Below are positions 10,938 to 20,915 of a stretch of DNA of 64,000 nt, one piece after another. Position numbers and translations under genes: made by a program. The DNA is from Seminavis robusta (taxonomy: Eukaryota; Bacillariophyta; Bacillariophyceae; Naviculales; Naviculaceae): NCBI GenBank assembly GCA_903772945.1, contig CAICTM010000028.1:62001-126000 (forward strand). The letters are read 5' to 3'. Numbering within the stretch: the stretch's first letter is position 1; every line of letters begins with the position of its first letter. A model generated the notes under the pieces. It saw only the letters and a program-made list of their open reading frames with translations. It was not told the DNA's origin and ran no database searches.

Positions 10938-13900
10938 CTATGCCGTCAGGCCAACAGTACTAATATCCGTCATGCTACTCTCTCTCGATCCCATACTCGC
11001 GGCATTGCAAACGCTGGCACCGTTCGAGTTGTGCGCCCAAAGTCTGGAATCATTGAATGCCTCCATTTGGGTTTGCACAGCTCGCAGCGCCCCTTGAAGT
11101 GTGCTCCTTCGTCGGACACTATCATTGAGGCTGCGTCTTCCCCGGCGGGTCTCGACAACAGCAAGATCTTCCACATACCCATCCATCACGTACTCGCTGC
11201 TCGGCTTTAGCCTGCTTTCCAAGAAGTAAGTCGAAACAAGACCCTTCCCTTTTACCTCAACTTCACCACGTGACTCGAACTCGAACTCATCTTTGCACAC
11301 AGCGCTGACGACAGATTCGGTCACCTGAACCCGCGATGGGATTCCCGTACTCTCCATACGAGACGCCAGATTCACTGGGAGTTGGAAAGGAAAGGAAAGG
11401 AAAGGAAAGGAAATGGTTGAGTGGATTTCTGCTATTAATATCAGGACGGCGCAGTGATGGAGCCCCTTACCAGCGTCGCCCCATAGGTCGTAAAGAAAAC
11501 GAGAGGTTCCCACCACGCCGGCAACAACCGGACCAGTGTTGATACCAACCCGCAAGTCCAGATTGTTCACCGGATTTTCGCCGTTGAAGTCGCGTAAGGC
11601 ATCAATCATATCAAGAGCAAAGTGACACATGGCGGCCACGGCGCTATCAGGATCTTGGTACGAAGGGATGGAGGTCACCATGTAGCAGTCGCCTGCACGA
11701 TGCAAGGAAAGCGTGAGAAATATGACCACAAAGGCGGCATTCATGCAAGGGAAGCCCGTTGTATACATCGACGTGCCACATACCTATCGTCTTCACCTTG
11801 TTCAGACCGTAGCGCTCGACCAAATGATCAAAGCGAGTGAACAAATCGTTGAGTACCTTGACCAGTTCCCCTGGTTCCATTTTGCTCGACATTGCCGTGA
11901 ACCCCACGATATCTGTCGTCCATACCATGACGAAATTTAAAGATGTGAGACCGCTCTTCGTGGTAACTGGAGCGAGTGACAGTGTTTCAAGTGGCTCCCA
12001 ACCTTGTACCAGTGGTACCAACTTACCGGCAAACAAAATGGTCGCCTTGTCGTGATGATCTGCGAGATGTTGGGGATCGAGCTTCAAGCGATCTGCAATC
12101 TCTTCTGGCAGCATGTTGCAAAGAAGTTCTTCTGCTGCTCGGACCTCAAGCTCGAGCTCTGTGGCTTTCTTCTGTTCCGTGATGTCGTGCACAAAAGCAA
12201 CGAGAAGTGGCTCTCTATCCTCAAATTCGATCTGCTCGATGCACATCAACACTGGAATTTCATCACCATTTTTGCGTAGCATGACCAACTCCGAACCAGC
12301 ACGTTGTCTCTCGCCAGTATTTTGGTAATGCTTCAGTTGACCTTTCCAACCTGAACAAATCAGCAGCAAAGATCATAGTGTGAGTGAGAAAGCAGACCAA
12401 CCGGTATACCGGTATACAAAAGTAGGGATACCAATAGCAAAGTCTTACCAATGACAATGTTCTTGACATCCTCGCCAAGTAGTTCGTTTTCATTTTTGTA
12501 CCCAAGAACGTCCACAGCCACTCTGTTCACCATGTGGATGATTCCATCGGGGCTGGTTGCAAACAGCGAATCAAAGGATGTGTCCAAGATTGCCGATCGA
12601 ACCCTCTCATCTTGCAAGGCTAACTGTAGATGCTCCATTTCCTTCTGTTGCGTGATATCTCGAATGAATGCCACCATTAGCGGATTCCCTTGATCAATTC
12701 GATTCACTCTCTTGATGCCAATGACACAGGGGAACTCTGATCCATCTTTCCGCCGGCCCTTCACTTCTCTCATGGAGCCAACAAAACGATTTTCCCCAGT
12801 TTGATGATAGTTCTTCAAATATTTATCGTGGTTTGTAGCGTGTCCCCCGCCAACAATCATGTCAATGTTGTTGCCAACAAGGTCTTCTTGGCTATCATAT
12901 CCAAATTGCTTGATAGCAGCCAGGTTCACCAGCTCAATCTTGCCCTCCAGATCAATGGCAAACATGGCATCAAAGGAGGCATCCAAGATGGCAGCCCTGA
13001 CCTTTTGGTCTTCCTGGACTCTCAACTGGAGTGCATCTGCTTCCTTCTGCTTGGTGATATCCCGAATGAAGGCCACCATGAGAGGATTATCACTACTGCC
13101 ATTCCTGTCAACTCTCTTGATTCCAATGATGCAAGGGAACTCAGATCCATCCTTGCGTTTGCCCTTGACCTCTCTGAGGGTTCCCATCAGCCTTTCAACG
13201 CCTGTGTCCTTGTACTTTTTCAGGTACTGATTATGAGATCTGGCATGCCCCCCACCAACAATCATGTCAATGTTGTTGCCAACAAGGCCTTCTTGGCTAT
13301 CATATCCAAACTGCTTGATAGCAGCCAGGTTCACCAGCTCAATCTTGCCCTCCAGATTAATGGCAAACATGGCATCAAAGGAAGCATCCAAGATGGCAGC
13401 CCTCACTTTTTGGTCTTCTTGTACTTTGGATTGCAGTGCCTCAGCTTTCTTCTGCTCAGTGATATCCCGAATGAAAGCCACAAGCAAGTCGTTGTTTTGT
13501 CGATACACTCTCTTGATGCCCAGCTTCACTGGAAACTCTGTTCCATCTTTGCGCCTTGCTTGTACTTCTCGCATTGATCCCATCAAGTTGGTGACCCCTG
13601 TTTCCTTGTACTTTTGGAGGTATCCATCATGAGAAGCAGCATGGCCACCCCCGACAATGCAAGAGATGTTACTGCCGATCAACTCTTCCTTTTCGTAGCC
13701 AAAGACCTGTGCAGCCGTTTGGTTTGCGAATTGAATGCAGCCATTCAAGTCAATAGCAAAGAGAGAATCGAAGGATGCGTCGATTATGGCCGCCATGACT
13801 TTACGGTCATCACTGGAGTTCATCTGAAAACCCACAGTCGCAGAAGCTTTCTTGTTGCGGTCTTGAACAAGCTGTAGAGCCTTGTCAAGATCCTTGTTTA

Positions 13901-14153
13901 TGCTCGTAGCAGTAGCAAGTACTGAAGCGAGGGATATGTCGTCTGACTTGGGAGGGGCCGGAGTTGGAGCGGGTGAAGCTGGAACGACTTCAGGGTCTTC
14001 AATGGCATTCGTCTCGTCCGAAAGACCTTTTTCTCTTCCCAATTCCTTGTCATTGCGGATGTTGTGGAGGCACACTTCAACTGCTTCTAAGCCGTAGGCA
14101 CTCACAAGCTTCCTGGCCTCCTGAACTAATTTCTCGTTGCCTAATAGCATCAT
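10938..14153 (-). CDS. Four-PAS soluble adenylyl cyclase, best copy
   Basis: Exons are 14153-12449, 12350-12027, 11912-11784, 11692-11471 and 11374-10938. All introns are GT-AG and the joined frame is open for 938 residues. The start is the ATG at 14153; no ATG lies further upstream in the open frame. PAS domains span about 119-237, 250-372, 385-505 and 517-630. PAS1-3 each carry a His (175, 307, 442) followed 20 residues later by an Arg (195, 327, 462), the spacing of the haem-ligand His200 and Arg220 of Bradyrhizobium FixL. PAS4 lacks the His. A signalling helix (LLCNMLPEEIA) leads into a class III cyclase domain with metal Asp677 and Asp721, Asn795 and Arg799. Lys717 and Asp788 are at the purine-selecting positions, which favours ATP and cyclic AMP over GTP. 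No membrane segment is seen, so it is probably a cytosolic homodimer. Haem binding is an inference. Confidence 0.88.
12630..13421 (-). repeat. Near-identical tandem PAS2/PAS3 units of 405 bp
   Basis: Two 405-bp units (135 codons) encode PAS2 and PAS3 and are nearly identical in long stretches at the DNA level, for example 12851 onward against 13256 onward. PAS1 and PAS4 are clearly more diverged. This indicates a recent in-frame domain duplication or continuing gene conversion. Confidence 0.85.
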
Positions 14154-14653
14154 AGTGATTTTTAGTTTTTGGGTGCTCTTGTTTATGAGTTTTTGTTCTG
14201 TTTTTTGGAGCTGTCTGTTTTTCTTCGCTCCGAAAGGGCCTTGAGAGTCTTCCAAGATCCACCGAAGGTGGGATCAGAAATCTGATGTGCTCGCACATTT
14301 CCAGTGGGTTGTACTCAGTGGCTTGGTTTTAGCTAGTCAGCCAGATACAGTAGTTAGTTGCTAGCGCTTCTGCCAGAGTACCGTACTGAAAGATGAATGA
14401 AAAAAGCTTCGTTTCTCCTTGAGCTTCTGGCCCAATACCGAAGCACTTGCATGATGAACGTGTTCGCAAGAATTCACGGGCGCACCATAAGACTCTTGAT
14501 TGTCTGCATTGTCTTTTGGGATTCTTCAATGAAAGGCACAGCATTCTTTGATAGTATTAACAATAAATAAATGAACTACAGTGTTCACCCCTCGGCAACC
14601 GAACACATTCTGGCTTCGGAATCGATTCGGGCACAAAGATGGATAACGCAGTA
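14154..14653. other. Upstream region of the PAS-cyclase gene
   Basis: This is the 5' flank of the minus-strand cyclase gene. It is repeated almost unchanged at 16809-17308 and 33625-34123. No other gene is supported. Its outer end abuts a MITE-like element in all three copies. Confidence 0.6.
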
Positions 14654-14824
14654 CCGGACCGTTCGACGGTTTTCTCTCAGGCTTTTAAAACTGCCACGAC
14701 TGATCAAAATCCTGGTTCGCGTTAAGCGGATGTAAGAGGATGTGAAGATTTAAGAGGATGTTTAAGAGGATGTTGAGTATTTAAGAGGATGTTGTTAAGA
14801 GGATGTTTATTTAAGAGGATGTTC
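14654..14824. mobile_element. Partial MITE with AAGAGGATGT array
   Basis: It begins with the same terminal sequence (CCGGACCGTTCGACGG) as the complete element at 17309-17692. It runs into a degenerate array of TTTAAGAGGATG units and then stops abruptly where Hint gene sequence begins. The right terminal repeat is missing. Confidence 0.7.
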
Positions 14825-14907
14825 ACCTCCGTTTCCGCCAAGACATCAGCCGATACTCTGTTTGTGGATTATTTTGCGGATAGCAACCTAAACCTGGTGA
14901 TTACGTG
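14825..14907 (+). pseudogene. 83-bp fragment of the Hint gene
   Basis: This segment equals 19156-19234 of the Hint gene (coding for about residues 82-108) and continues directly into the start of the TACTC-rich insertion found in the Hint copy at 34295-35993. Both ends coincide with repeat sequence, so it may be a misjoin in the assembly and not a true gene fragment. Confidence 0.75.
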
Positions 14908-15007
14908 CAGGGCGTGGTACTCACACTGTTTTAGCATGTGAGTATGGGTACTGAGTAGTACTCACAATTCCAAAGTCAAGTGAGTATGGGTACTGGGTAA
15001 TACTCAC
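14908..15007. mobile_element. First 100 bp of the TACTC-rich element
   Basis: It matches the left end of the 730-bp insertion at 34378-35107, including the GTGAGTATGGGTACT motif. It breaks off in ...ATACTCAC, exactly where PAS-gene intron sequence starts. Confidence 0.7.
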
Positions 15008-16808
15008 TGAACAAATCAGCAGCAAAGATCATAGTGTGAGTGAGAAAGCAGACCAACCGGTATACCGGTATACAAAAGTAGGGATACCAATAGCAAAGTC
15101 TTACCAATGACAATGTTCTTGACATCCTCGCCAAGTAGTTCGTTTTCATTTTTGTACCCAAGAACGTCCACAGCCACTCTGTTCACCATGTGGATGATTC
15201 CATCGGGGCTGGTTGCAAACAGCGAATCAAAGGATGTGTCCAAGATTGCCGATCGAACCCTCTCATCTTGCAAGGCTAACTGTAGATGCTCCATTTCCTT
15301 CTGTTGCGTGATATCTCGAATGAATGCCACCATTAGCGGATTCCCTTGATCAATTCGATTCACTCTCTTGATGCCAATGACACAGGGGAACTCTGATCCA
15401 TCTTTCCGCCGGCCCTTCACTTCTCTCATGGAGCCAACAAAACGATTTTCCCCAGTTTGATGATAGTTCTTCAAATATTTATCGTGGTTTGTAGCGTGTC
15501 CCCCGCCAACAATCATGTCAATGTTGTTGCCAACAAGGTCTTCTTGGCTATCATATCCAAATGCTTGATAGCAGCCAGGTTCACCAGCTCAATCTTGCCC
15601 TCCAGATCAATGGCAAACATGGCATCAAAGGAGGCATCCAAGATGGCAGCCCTGACCTTTTGGTCTTCCTGGACTCTCAACTGGAGTGCATCTGCTTCCT
15701 TCTGCTTGGTGATATCCCGAATGAAGGCCACCATGAGAGGATTATCACTACTGCCATTCCTGTCAACTCTCTTGATTCCAATGATGCAAGGGAACTCAGA
15801 TCCATCCTTGCGTTTGCCCTTGACCTCTCTGAGGGTTCCCATCAGCCTTTCAACGCCTGTGTCCTTGTACTTTTTCAGGTACTGATTATGAGATCTGGCA
15901 TGCCCCCCACCAACAATCATGTCAATGTTGTTGCCAACAAGGCCTTCTTGGCTATCATATCCAAACTGCTTGATAGCAGCCAGGTTCACCAGCTCAATCT
16001 TGCCCTCCAGATTAATGGCAAACATGGCATCAAAGGAAGCATCCAAGATGGCAGCCCTCACTTTTTGGTCTTCTTGTACTTTGGATTGCAGTGCCTCAGC
16101 TTTCTTCTGCTCAGTGATATCCCGAATGAAAGCCACAAGCAAGTCGTTGTTTTGTCGATACACTCTCTTGATGCCCAGCTTCACTGGAAACTCTGTTCCA
16201 TCTTTGCGCCTTGCTTGTACTTCTCGCATTGATCCCATCAAGTTGGTGACCCCTGTTTCCTTGTACTTTTGGAGGTATCCATCATGAGAAGCAGCATGGC
16301 CACCCCCGACAGTGCAAGAGATGTTACTGCCGATCAACTCTTCCTTTTCGTAGCCAAAGACCTGTGCAGCCGTTTGGTTTGCGAATTGAATGCAGCCATT
16401 CAAGTCAATAGCAAAGAGAGAATCGAAGGATGCGTCGATTATGGCCGCCATGACTTTACGGTCATCACTGGAGTTCATCTGAAAACCCACAGTCGCAGAA
16501 GCTTTCTTGTTGCGGTCGTGAACAAGCTGTAGAGCCTTGTCAAGATCCTTGTTTATGCTCGTAGCAGTAGCAAGTACTGAAGCGAGGGATATGTCGTCTG
16601 ACTTGGGAGGGGCCGGAGTTGGAGCGGGTGAAGCTGGAACGACTTCAGGGTCTTCAATGGCATTCGTCTCGTCCGAAAGACCTTTTTCTCTTCCCAATTC
16701 CTTGTCATTGCGGATGTTGTGGAGGCACACTTCAACTGCTTCTAAGCCGTAGGCACTCACAAGCTTCCTGGCCTCCTGAACTAATTTCTCGTTGCCTAAT
16801 AGCATCAT
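15008..16808 (-). pseudogene. PAS-only copy of the cyclase gene, truncated
   Basis: The ATG is at 16808, and the segment matches exon 1 and almost all of intron 1 of the cyclase gene (10938-14153). It ends in the intron just before the acceptor AG, so no PAS4 end or cyclase domain follows. One base is missing near 15561 within PAS3, splitting the frame. It carries base substitutions relative to both other copies, for example one that turns Ile into Thr in PAS1 near 16312 and another near 16517. It may therefore be a true paralogue or allele and not merely a re-read of the same locus. If expressed, it would give PAS domains without an output domain. Confidence 0.7.
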
Positions 16809-17308
16809 AGTGATTTTTAGTTTTTGGGTGCTCTTGTTTATGAGTTTTTGTTCTGTTTTTTGGAGCTGTCTGTTTTTCTTCGCTCCGAAAGGGCCTTGAG
16901 AGTCTTCCAAGATCCACCGAAGGTGGGATCAGAAATCTGATGTGCTCGCACATTTCCAGTGGGTTGTACTCAGTGGCTTGGTTTTAGCTAGTCAGCCAGA
17001 TACAGTAGTTAGTTGCTAGCGCTTCTGCCAGAGTACCGTACTGAAAGATGAATGAAAAAAGCTTCGTTTCTCCTTGAGCTTCTGGCCCAATACCGAAGCA
17101 CTTGCATGATGAACGTGTTCGCAAGAATTCACGGGCGCACCATAAGACTCTTGATTGTCTGCATTGTCTTTTGGGATTCTTCAATGAAAGGCACAGCATT
17201 CTTTGATAGTATTAACAATAAATAAATGAACTACAGTGTTCACCCCTCGGCAACCGAACACATTCTGGCTTCGGAATCGATTCGGGCACAAAGATGGATA
17301 ACGCAGTA

Positions 17309-17692
17309 CCGGACCGTTCGACGGTTTTCCCAGGTTTTAAAATGCCACGACTGATCAAAATCCTGGTTCCCGTTAAGCGGATGTAAGAGGATGTGAAGAT
17401 TTAGAGGATGTTTAAGAGGATTTTGAGTATTTAAGAGGATGTTTAAGAGGATGTTTATTTAAGAGGATGTTCATTCGTGATAAGAGGAAGTTCTATTGTG
17501 TTTCAATGAAGGCTTAAAGGATGTTTCGAAGCTTTAAGAGGGTGTTGTTAAGAGGATGTATTTTTGAAAGGATGTTTAAGAGGAAGTTGAAGATTTAAGA
17601 GGATGTTAAGAGATGTTTAAGAGGATGTTTGAGGATGTTGTCAGTCGTGGAATTCAAGTTTTTAAATCCTGAAAACCGTCGGACGGTCCCGG
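17309..17692. mobile_element. MITE-like element with long TIRs and internal minisatellite
   Basis: The left terminal repeat (17309-17354) and the inverted right one (17641-17692) match over about 46-52 bp. They start CCGG-ACCGT-CGACGGTTTTC and end CCACGACTGA. The flanking dinucleotide is TA on both sides, as expected of Tc1/mariner-type insertion. The interior is a degenerate array of TTTAAGAGGATG. It has no coding capacity, so it would be non-autonomous. Truncated copies lie at 14654-14824 and 34124-34294. Confidence 0.78.
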
Positions 17693-18606
17693 TAAGCGCA
17701 AGATGGAACCCGCTGTGTAGCACATGGTATACGTTTTCTACACATGTTGAAGTTCTCGAGACTTGTCTGAGCTTGTCTCAGCTCCAGAGCTCCGTCTAGC
17801 TAGATCTCTAACGTACTGGTACAAACTAGTACGGTACCAGAATGTCGTACAGTACCGGTACAGCGAACTACCGTACATGTAGTACTCTAATGAGAATTCG
17901 AGAATTCTCAAGTTTGTAAAGAAGCTAAAGCCAGCAAAAACAGCCTGTGTACCTTTGCTTTTAGATATTTTGAACTTGACTTTACATGTACCCTGTAAAG
18001 ACTATCCCAGATTTCTAGTCCCGTAGGGTGGGATCAAGTTACTGAAAGACTTAAAGATCTTTCAAAGACTTAAATAATGCCAACTGTTTAGCCTTAACCC
18101 TACCGTCATCGATTATCATTGTCCACCAAGGCGCTGCACCGCCGCCGCAGATACGGTACTGATGGTACCAGGTACTAATACCTGGTACCGGTAGAGTGAA
18201 AAAGCACCACAGGATACAGGATGGCTACCGGTACGGTACAAGAACCGAATGATGGCTACAGGATGAACTCAACCAATATGCACCTAAACAACCAAACTAA
18301 CTATCTATGCATAGAGTTGTCTACAGTCTTTGCTTGTCGCAGCAATGTGCCGGTTGTAGTGGTGGCAGCCATGTAGAAGGCATATCTTATGTCAAACTAG
18401 CTACATGTAGAGCTTTCTTCCAATTATTCCCAAGTTCTCAGCTTCACCTTTACATGCTCACAGTAGAGAGGATGATATCATTGGGTGCTATTTTAAAATA
18501 GCAGGATCAACGAGTTAATTGACGACGGCCGTTCGACGTTCGACGACGTAGGGTGGCTGGCTCCTCATTACTCCTCGACGATCTCGTAGGAACAGAGGAA
18601 CGATTT

Positions 18607-18631
18607 AAGGGACGATTTGGAATCGTCCCTT
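18607..18631. repeat. Hairpin AAGGGACGATT-TGG-AATCGTCCCTT
   Basis: A perfect 11-bp stem with a 3-base loop, about 280 bp upstream of the Hint start codon. Two more copies of GGGACGATT follow within 50 bp. It could be a regulatory palindrome or the end of an old inverted-repeat element. Confidence 0.6.
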
Positions 18632-18786
18632 CAATCGTCCATTAGGAGGGACGATTTAGGAGGGACGATTCAGCCAGGACTGACATCTACTGAGTATCTC
18701 TCGGCATCTATCTTCTCGCCGTGTTCCGAGCCGTTGGCTCTCCTTTTCGCTCTTGCCCGCAGAGGAGACGTGTCCCTAAAGAAGAT

Positions 18787-18827
18787 GCAAGGTGCAAGGT
18801 GCAAGGTGCAAGGTGCAAGGTGCAAGG
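18787..18827 (+). repeat. GCAAGGT tandem repeat, 5.9 units
   Basis: A 7-bp unit repeated almost six times, about 80 bp before the Hint start codon and probably in its 5' untranslated region. The same array with the same unit number is at 37474-37514. Confidence 0.85.
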
Positions 18828-18908
18828 AACAGATCAAACAACTTGAAGAGTCCCACAATTCCCAAATCTGGAATAATAATAAAAACTGTTATAGTAAGGT
18901 CTCCCACC

Positions 18909-20137
18909 ATGAAGATTGTTTCTGCCTTCACCATTATTACCGGTATCGTCACATTGATGACCACATCCTGCAGTGCTTCTGTCTGCCTAACCCTCAATAT
19001 TCCGGACAACCTCGGTGCGGGAACTATGACAGCAATTCCAGCCCCTACTGGAACAACGGATGTCACTTGCGACGTTGCTTGCACCGCCGGCAACAACCGA
19101 GTTAGAATGTTTCAAGGTGGGACAAGCGGGGACACTACAACTTCTTGCGGAACCTCCGTTTCCGCCAAGACATCAGCCGATACTCTGTTTGTGGATTATT
19201 TTGCGGATAGCAACCTAAACCTGGTGATTACGTGTTCTTGCGATAATCTCAGCACGGCTGCTCCGACTCCCGTTCCCGCTTCCTCTTGTTTCTCCGAGGA
19301 AGCCACTGTGGCAGTGGAACAACCAGGCCAAGGCAAGCACCGGTACCTACCAAGATGACTGAGTGGAGATTGGAGACATGGTCTTGACAGCCAACAACCG
19401 CTTCCTGCCCATCTATGCCTTTGCTCACAATGATGCCACCACTGACACAGAATTCCTCCAAATCTACACCACAAGTGCCTACAAACCATTGGAAGTCACT
19501 GGTCAGCATTTGGTCTATGTGCAGGGGAAGGATGCCCCAGTCACGGCCAAATCCATCAAGGTTGGTGATAGTCTCTCCCATGCTCAAGCTGGACATGGAC
19601 AAGACGGAGCTGCTGTCGTCACCAAGATTGAGACTGCCAGCGCCAGGGAATCTATGCTCCTCTGACTCAGGATGGCACCCTTGTGGTGGATGGCATTGCA
19701 ACCTCCTGCTACATTTCCCTCCAACCCAATGGCGATCCTCAAACCATGGAACTACAAGGCCACGGCCACTCTGTGTTGTCCATGTTCTCTCACCATCGTG
19801 TTGCGCACCTGCTCATGACTGTGCCTCGTTTGGTTTGCATGGGTGGGATCAACCCCAAGTGGTGCCAGAAGTACAACAATGATGGCGTGGCTCATTTTGT
19901 TCAGATGGCGTTTGATTTGTTCCGACTGGTTCCATGCCAGCATTGGGTGGTTCAGTTGTTCCTTTTGGCTTGTCTCTTGGTGTCTTAAGTCCCCTCTATG
20001 CCTTGGAGCTCTTGTTTGGTTCCAAGCTGGCTGCTGTAACGATTGTTGGTGGATTGGTCTTTCTGGGTTTTGTCCATGGAAACAATAGTGCTGCTGCTGC
20101 TGTGGACCCATCAATGGATTTGAAGAAGGAAGTTTGA
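18909..20137 (+). CDS. Hint-domain membrane protein, error-bearing copy
   Basis: This is the same gene as 37596-38828, with the same ATG context and stop. It is broken by several single-base gaps and insertions: one base is missing near 19334, 19354, 19636 and 19942, and more differences occur around 19914-19985. All are indels at or near short homopolymers and lie in a stretch close to the contig end, which suggests sequencing error. Domain content is as described for 37596-38828: signal peptide, Hedgehog-type Hint and C-terminal membrane spans. Confidence 0.7.
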
Positions 20138-20915
20138 GCAAGCATGCACAAACGTGTCCCAAAAGTGCTTTAGTCTAGCTAAATGTAATTTTTTGAAACC
20201 AAAAGTTGGCCAAACAATGAACTCGCAGTCAACAAGTTAGTTGTAGGCGGCTCCCCAGCATGCACCAAAATGGGGCTCGTCTTCAGCCCAGGTGGCTCGT
20301 AGTGGCTGGTCGCAAGATCAGAGACACACACATGAGGGATTGCGTACCAATATGGTTGAAGTCCTCGCAAATGCATACCGGTAGAACTTTCGGGGTAAAG
20401 AGGGGAAGACACCACACTGCATTGCATGCTTTATCCACAAAGCTTCCATACCTTGGGGACTTCTGAGTACGGTGGCTGGTTGGACCAGCTAGTTGGACTG
20501 TCTTCTACATCAGCCGCTCTGCCGCTTAATGTCACTGGTCGGTCATTTTCCTCATTCATGTCCATCCAGGTGACGAGGCATTATTACCCGTGGTGTCAGT
20601 GGTTGGTCATTCTCCTCATTCATTCCTCCAGTATCATCCAAAAAGATCCTCCCTTTCACCGTTTGTTCTCAGTGTCGTCCTGGACCTGGAAGATAGGAGT
20701 TCGCAACCAACCAGCATGCTACCTCAGCAGCTGCCCATACAGCACAAACGCAACAGAAGAGGCGACGTAAAGGTATCGAGTGGATAGAAGAGACCAGCAG
20801 ATCATCTTCGCACTTTACAGCTGATCTGCTCTTCTTGTCCCATTCTGCTCAACTCTGCTTTTTAACCTGATCAAGCTATACGGTGCCCTTGGTTCAGTAC
20901 GAGAAGCATCATAGC
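20138..20915. other. Intergenic between Hint and ABCG genes
   Basis: This is the 3' flank of the Hint gene and the promoter side of the ABCG gene, both on the plus strand. No open frame of protein character was seen. It is repeated at 38829-39606, and its first 360 bp again after the interrupted Hint copy at 35994-36364. Confidence 0.55.

Larger units (their letters stand above)
17693..18908. other. Intergenic upstream of the Hint gene
   Basis: No gene is supported. The stretch is rich in GTAC, ACCGGT and CTAG palindromes. It holds a perfect hairpin at 18607-18631 and a GCAAGGT tandem array at 18787-18827. It is repeated almost exactly at 36379-37595. Promoter and 5' untranslated region of the Hint gene probably lie at its right end. 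Confidence 0.55.

Noticed and set aside
12801-13577. Plus-strand frames of 120-260 codons across the PAS region, repeated in all copies
   Set aside because: They mirror the minus-strand PAS codons and repeat with the 405-bp unit, so they are shadows.
17385-17640. Regularly spaced AAGAGGATGT repeats that could suggest a CRISPR-like array
   Set aside because: Units are degenerate, adjoin without unique spacers and sit inside a TIR element in a eukaryotic genome.
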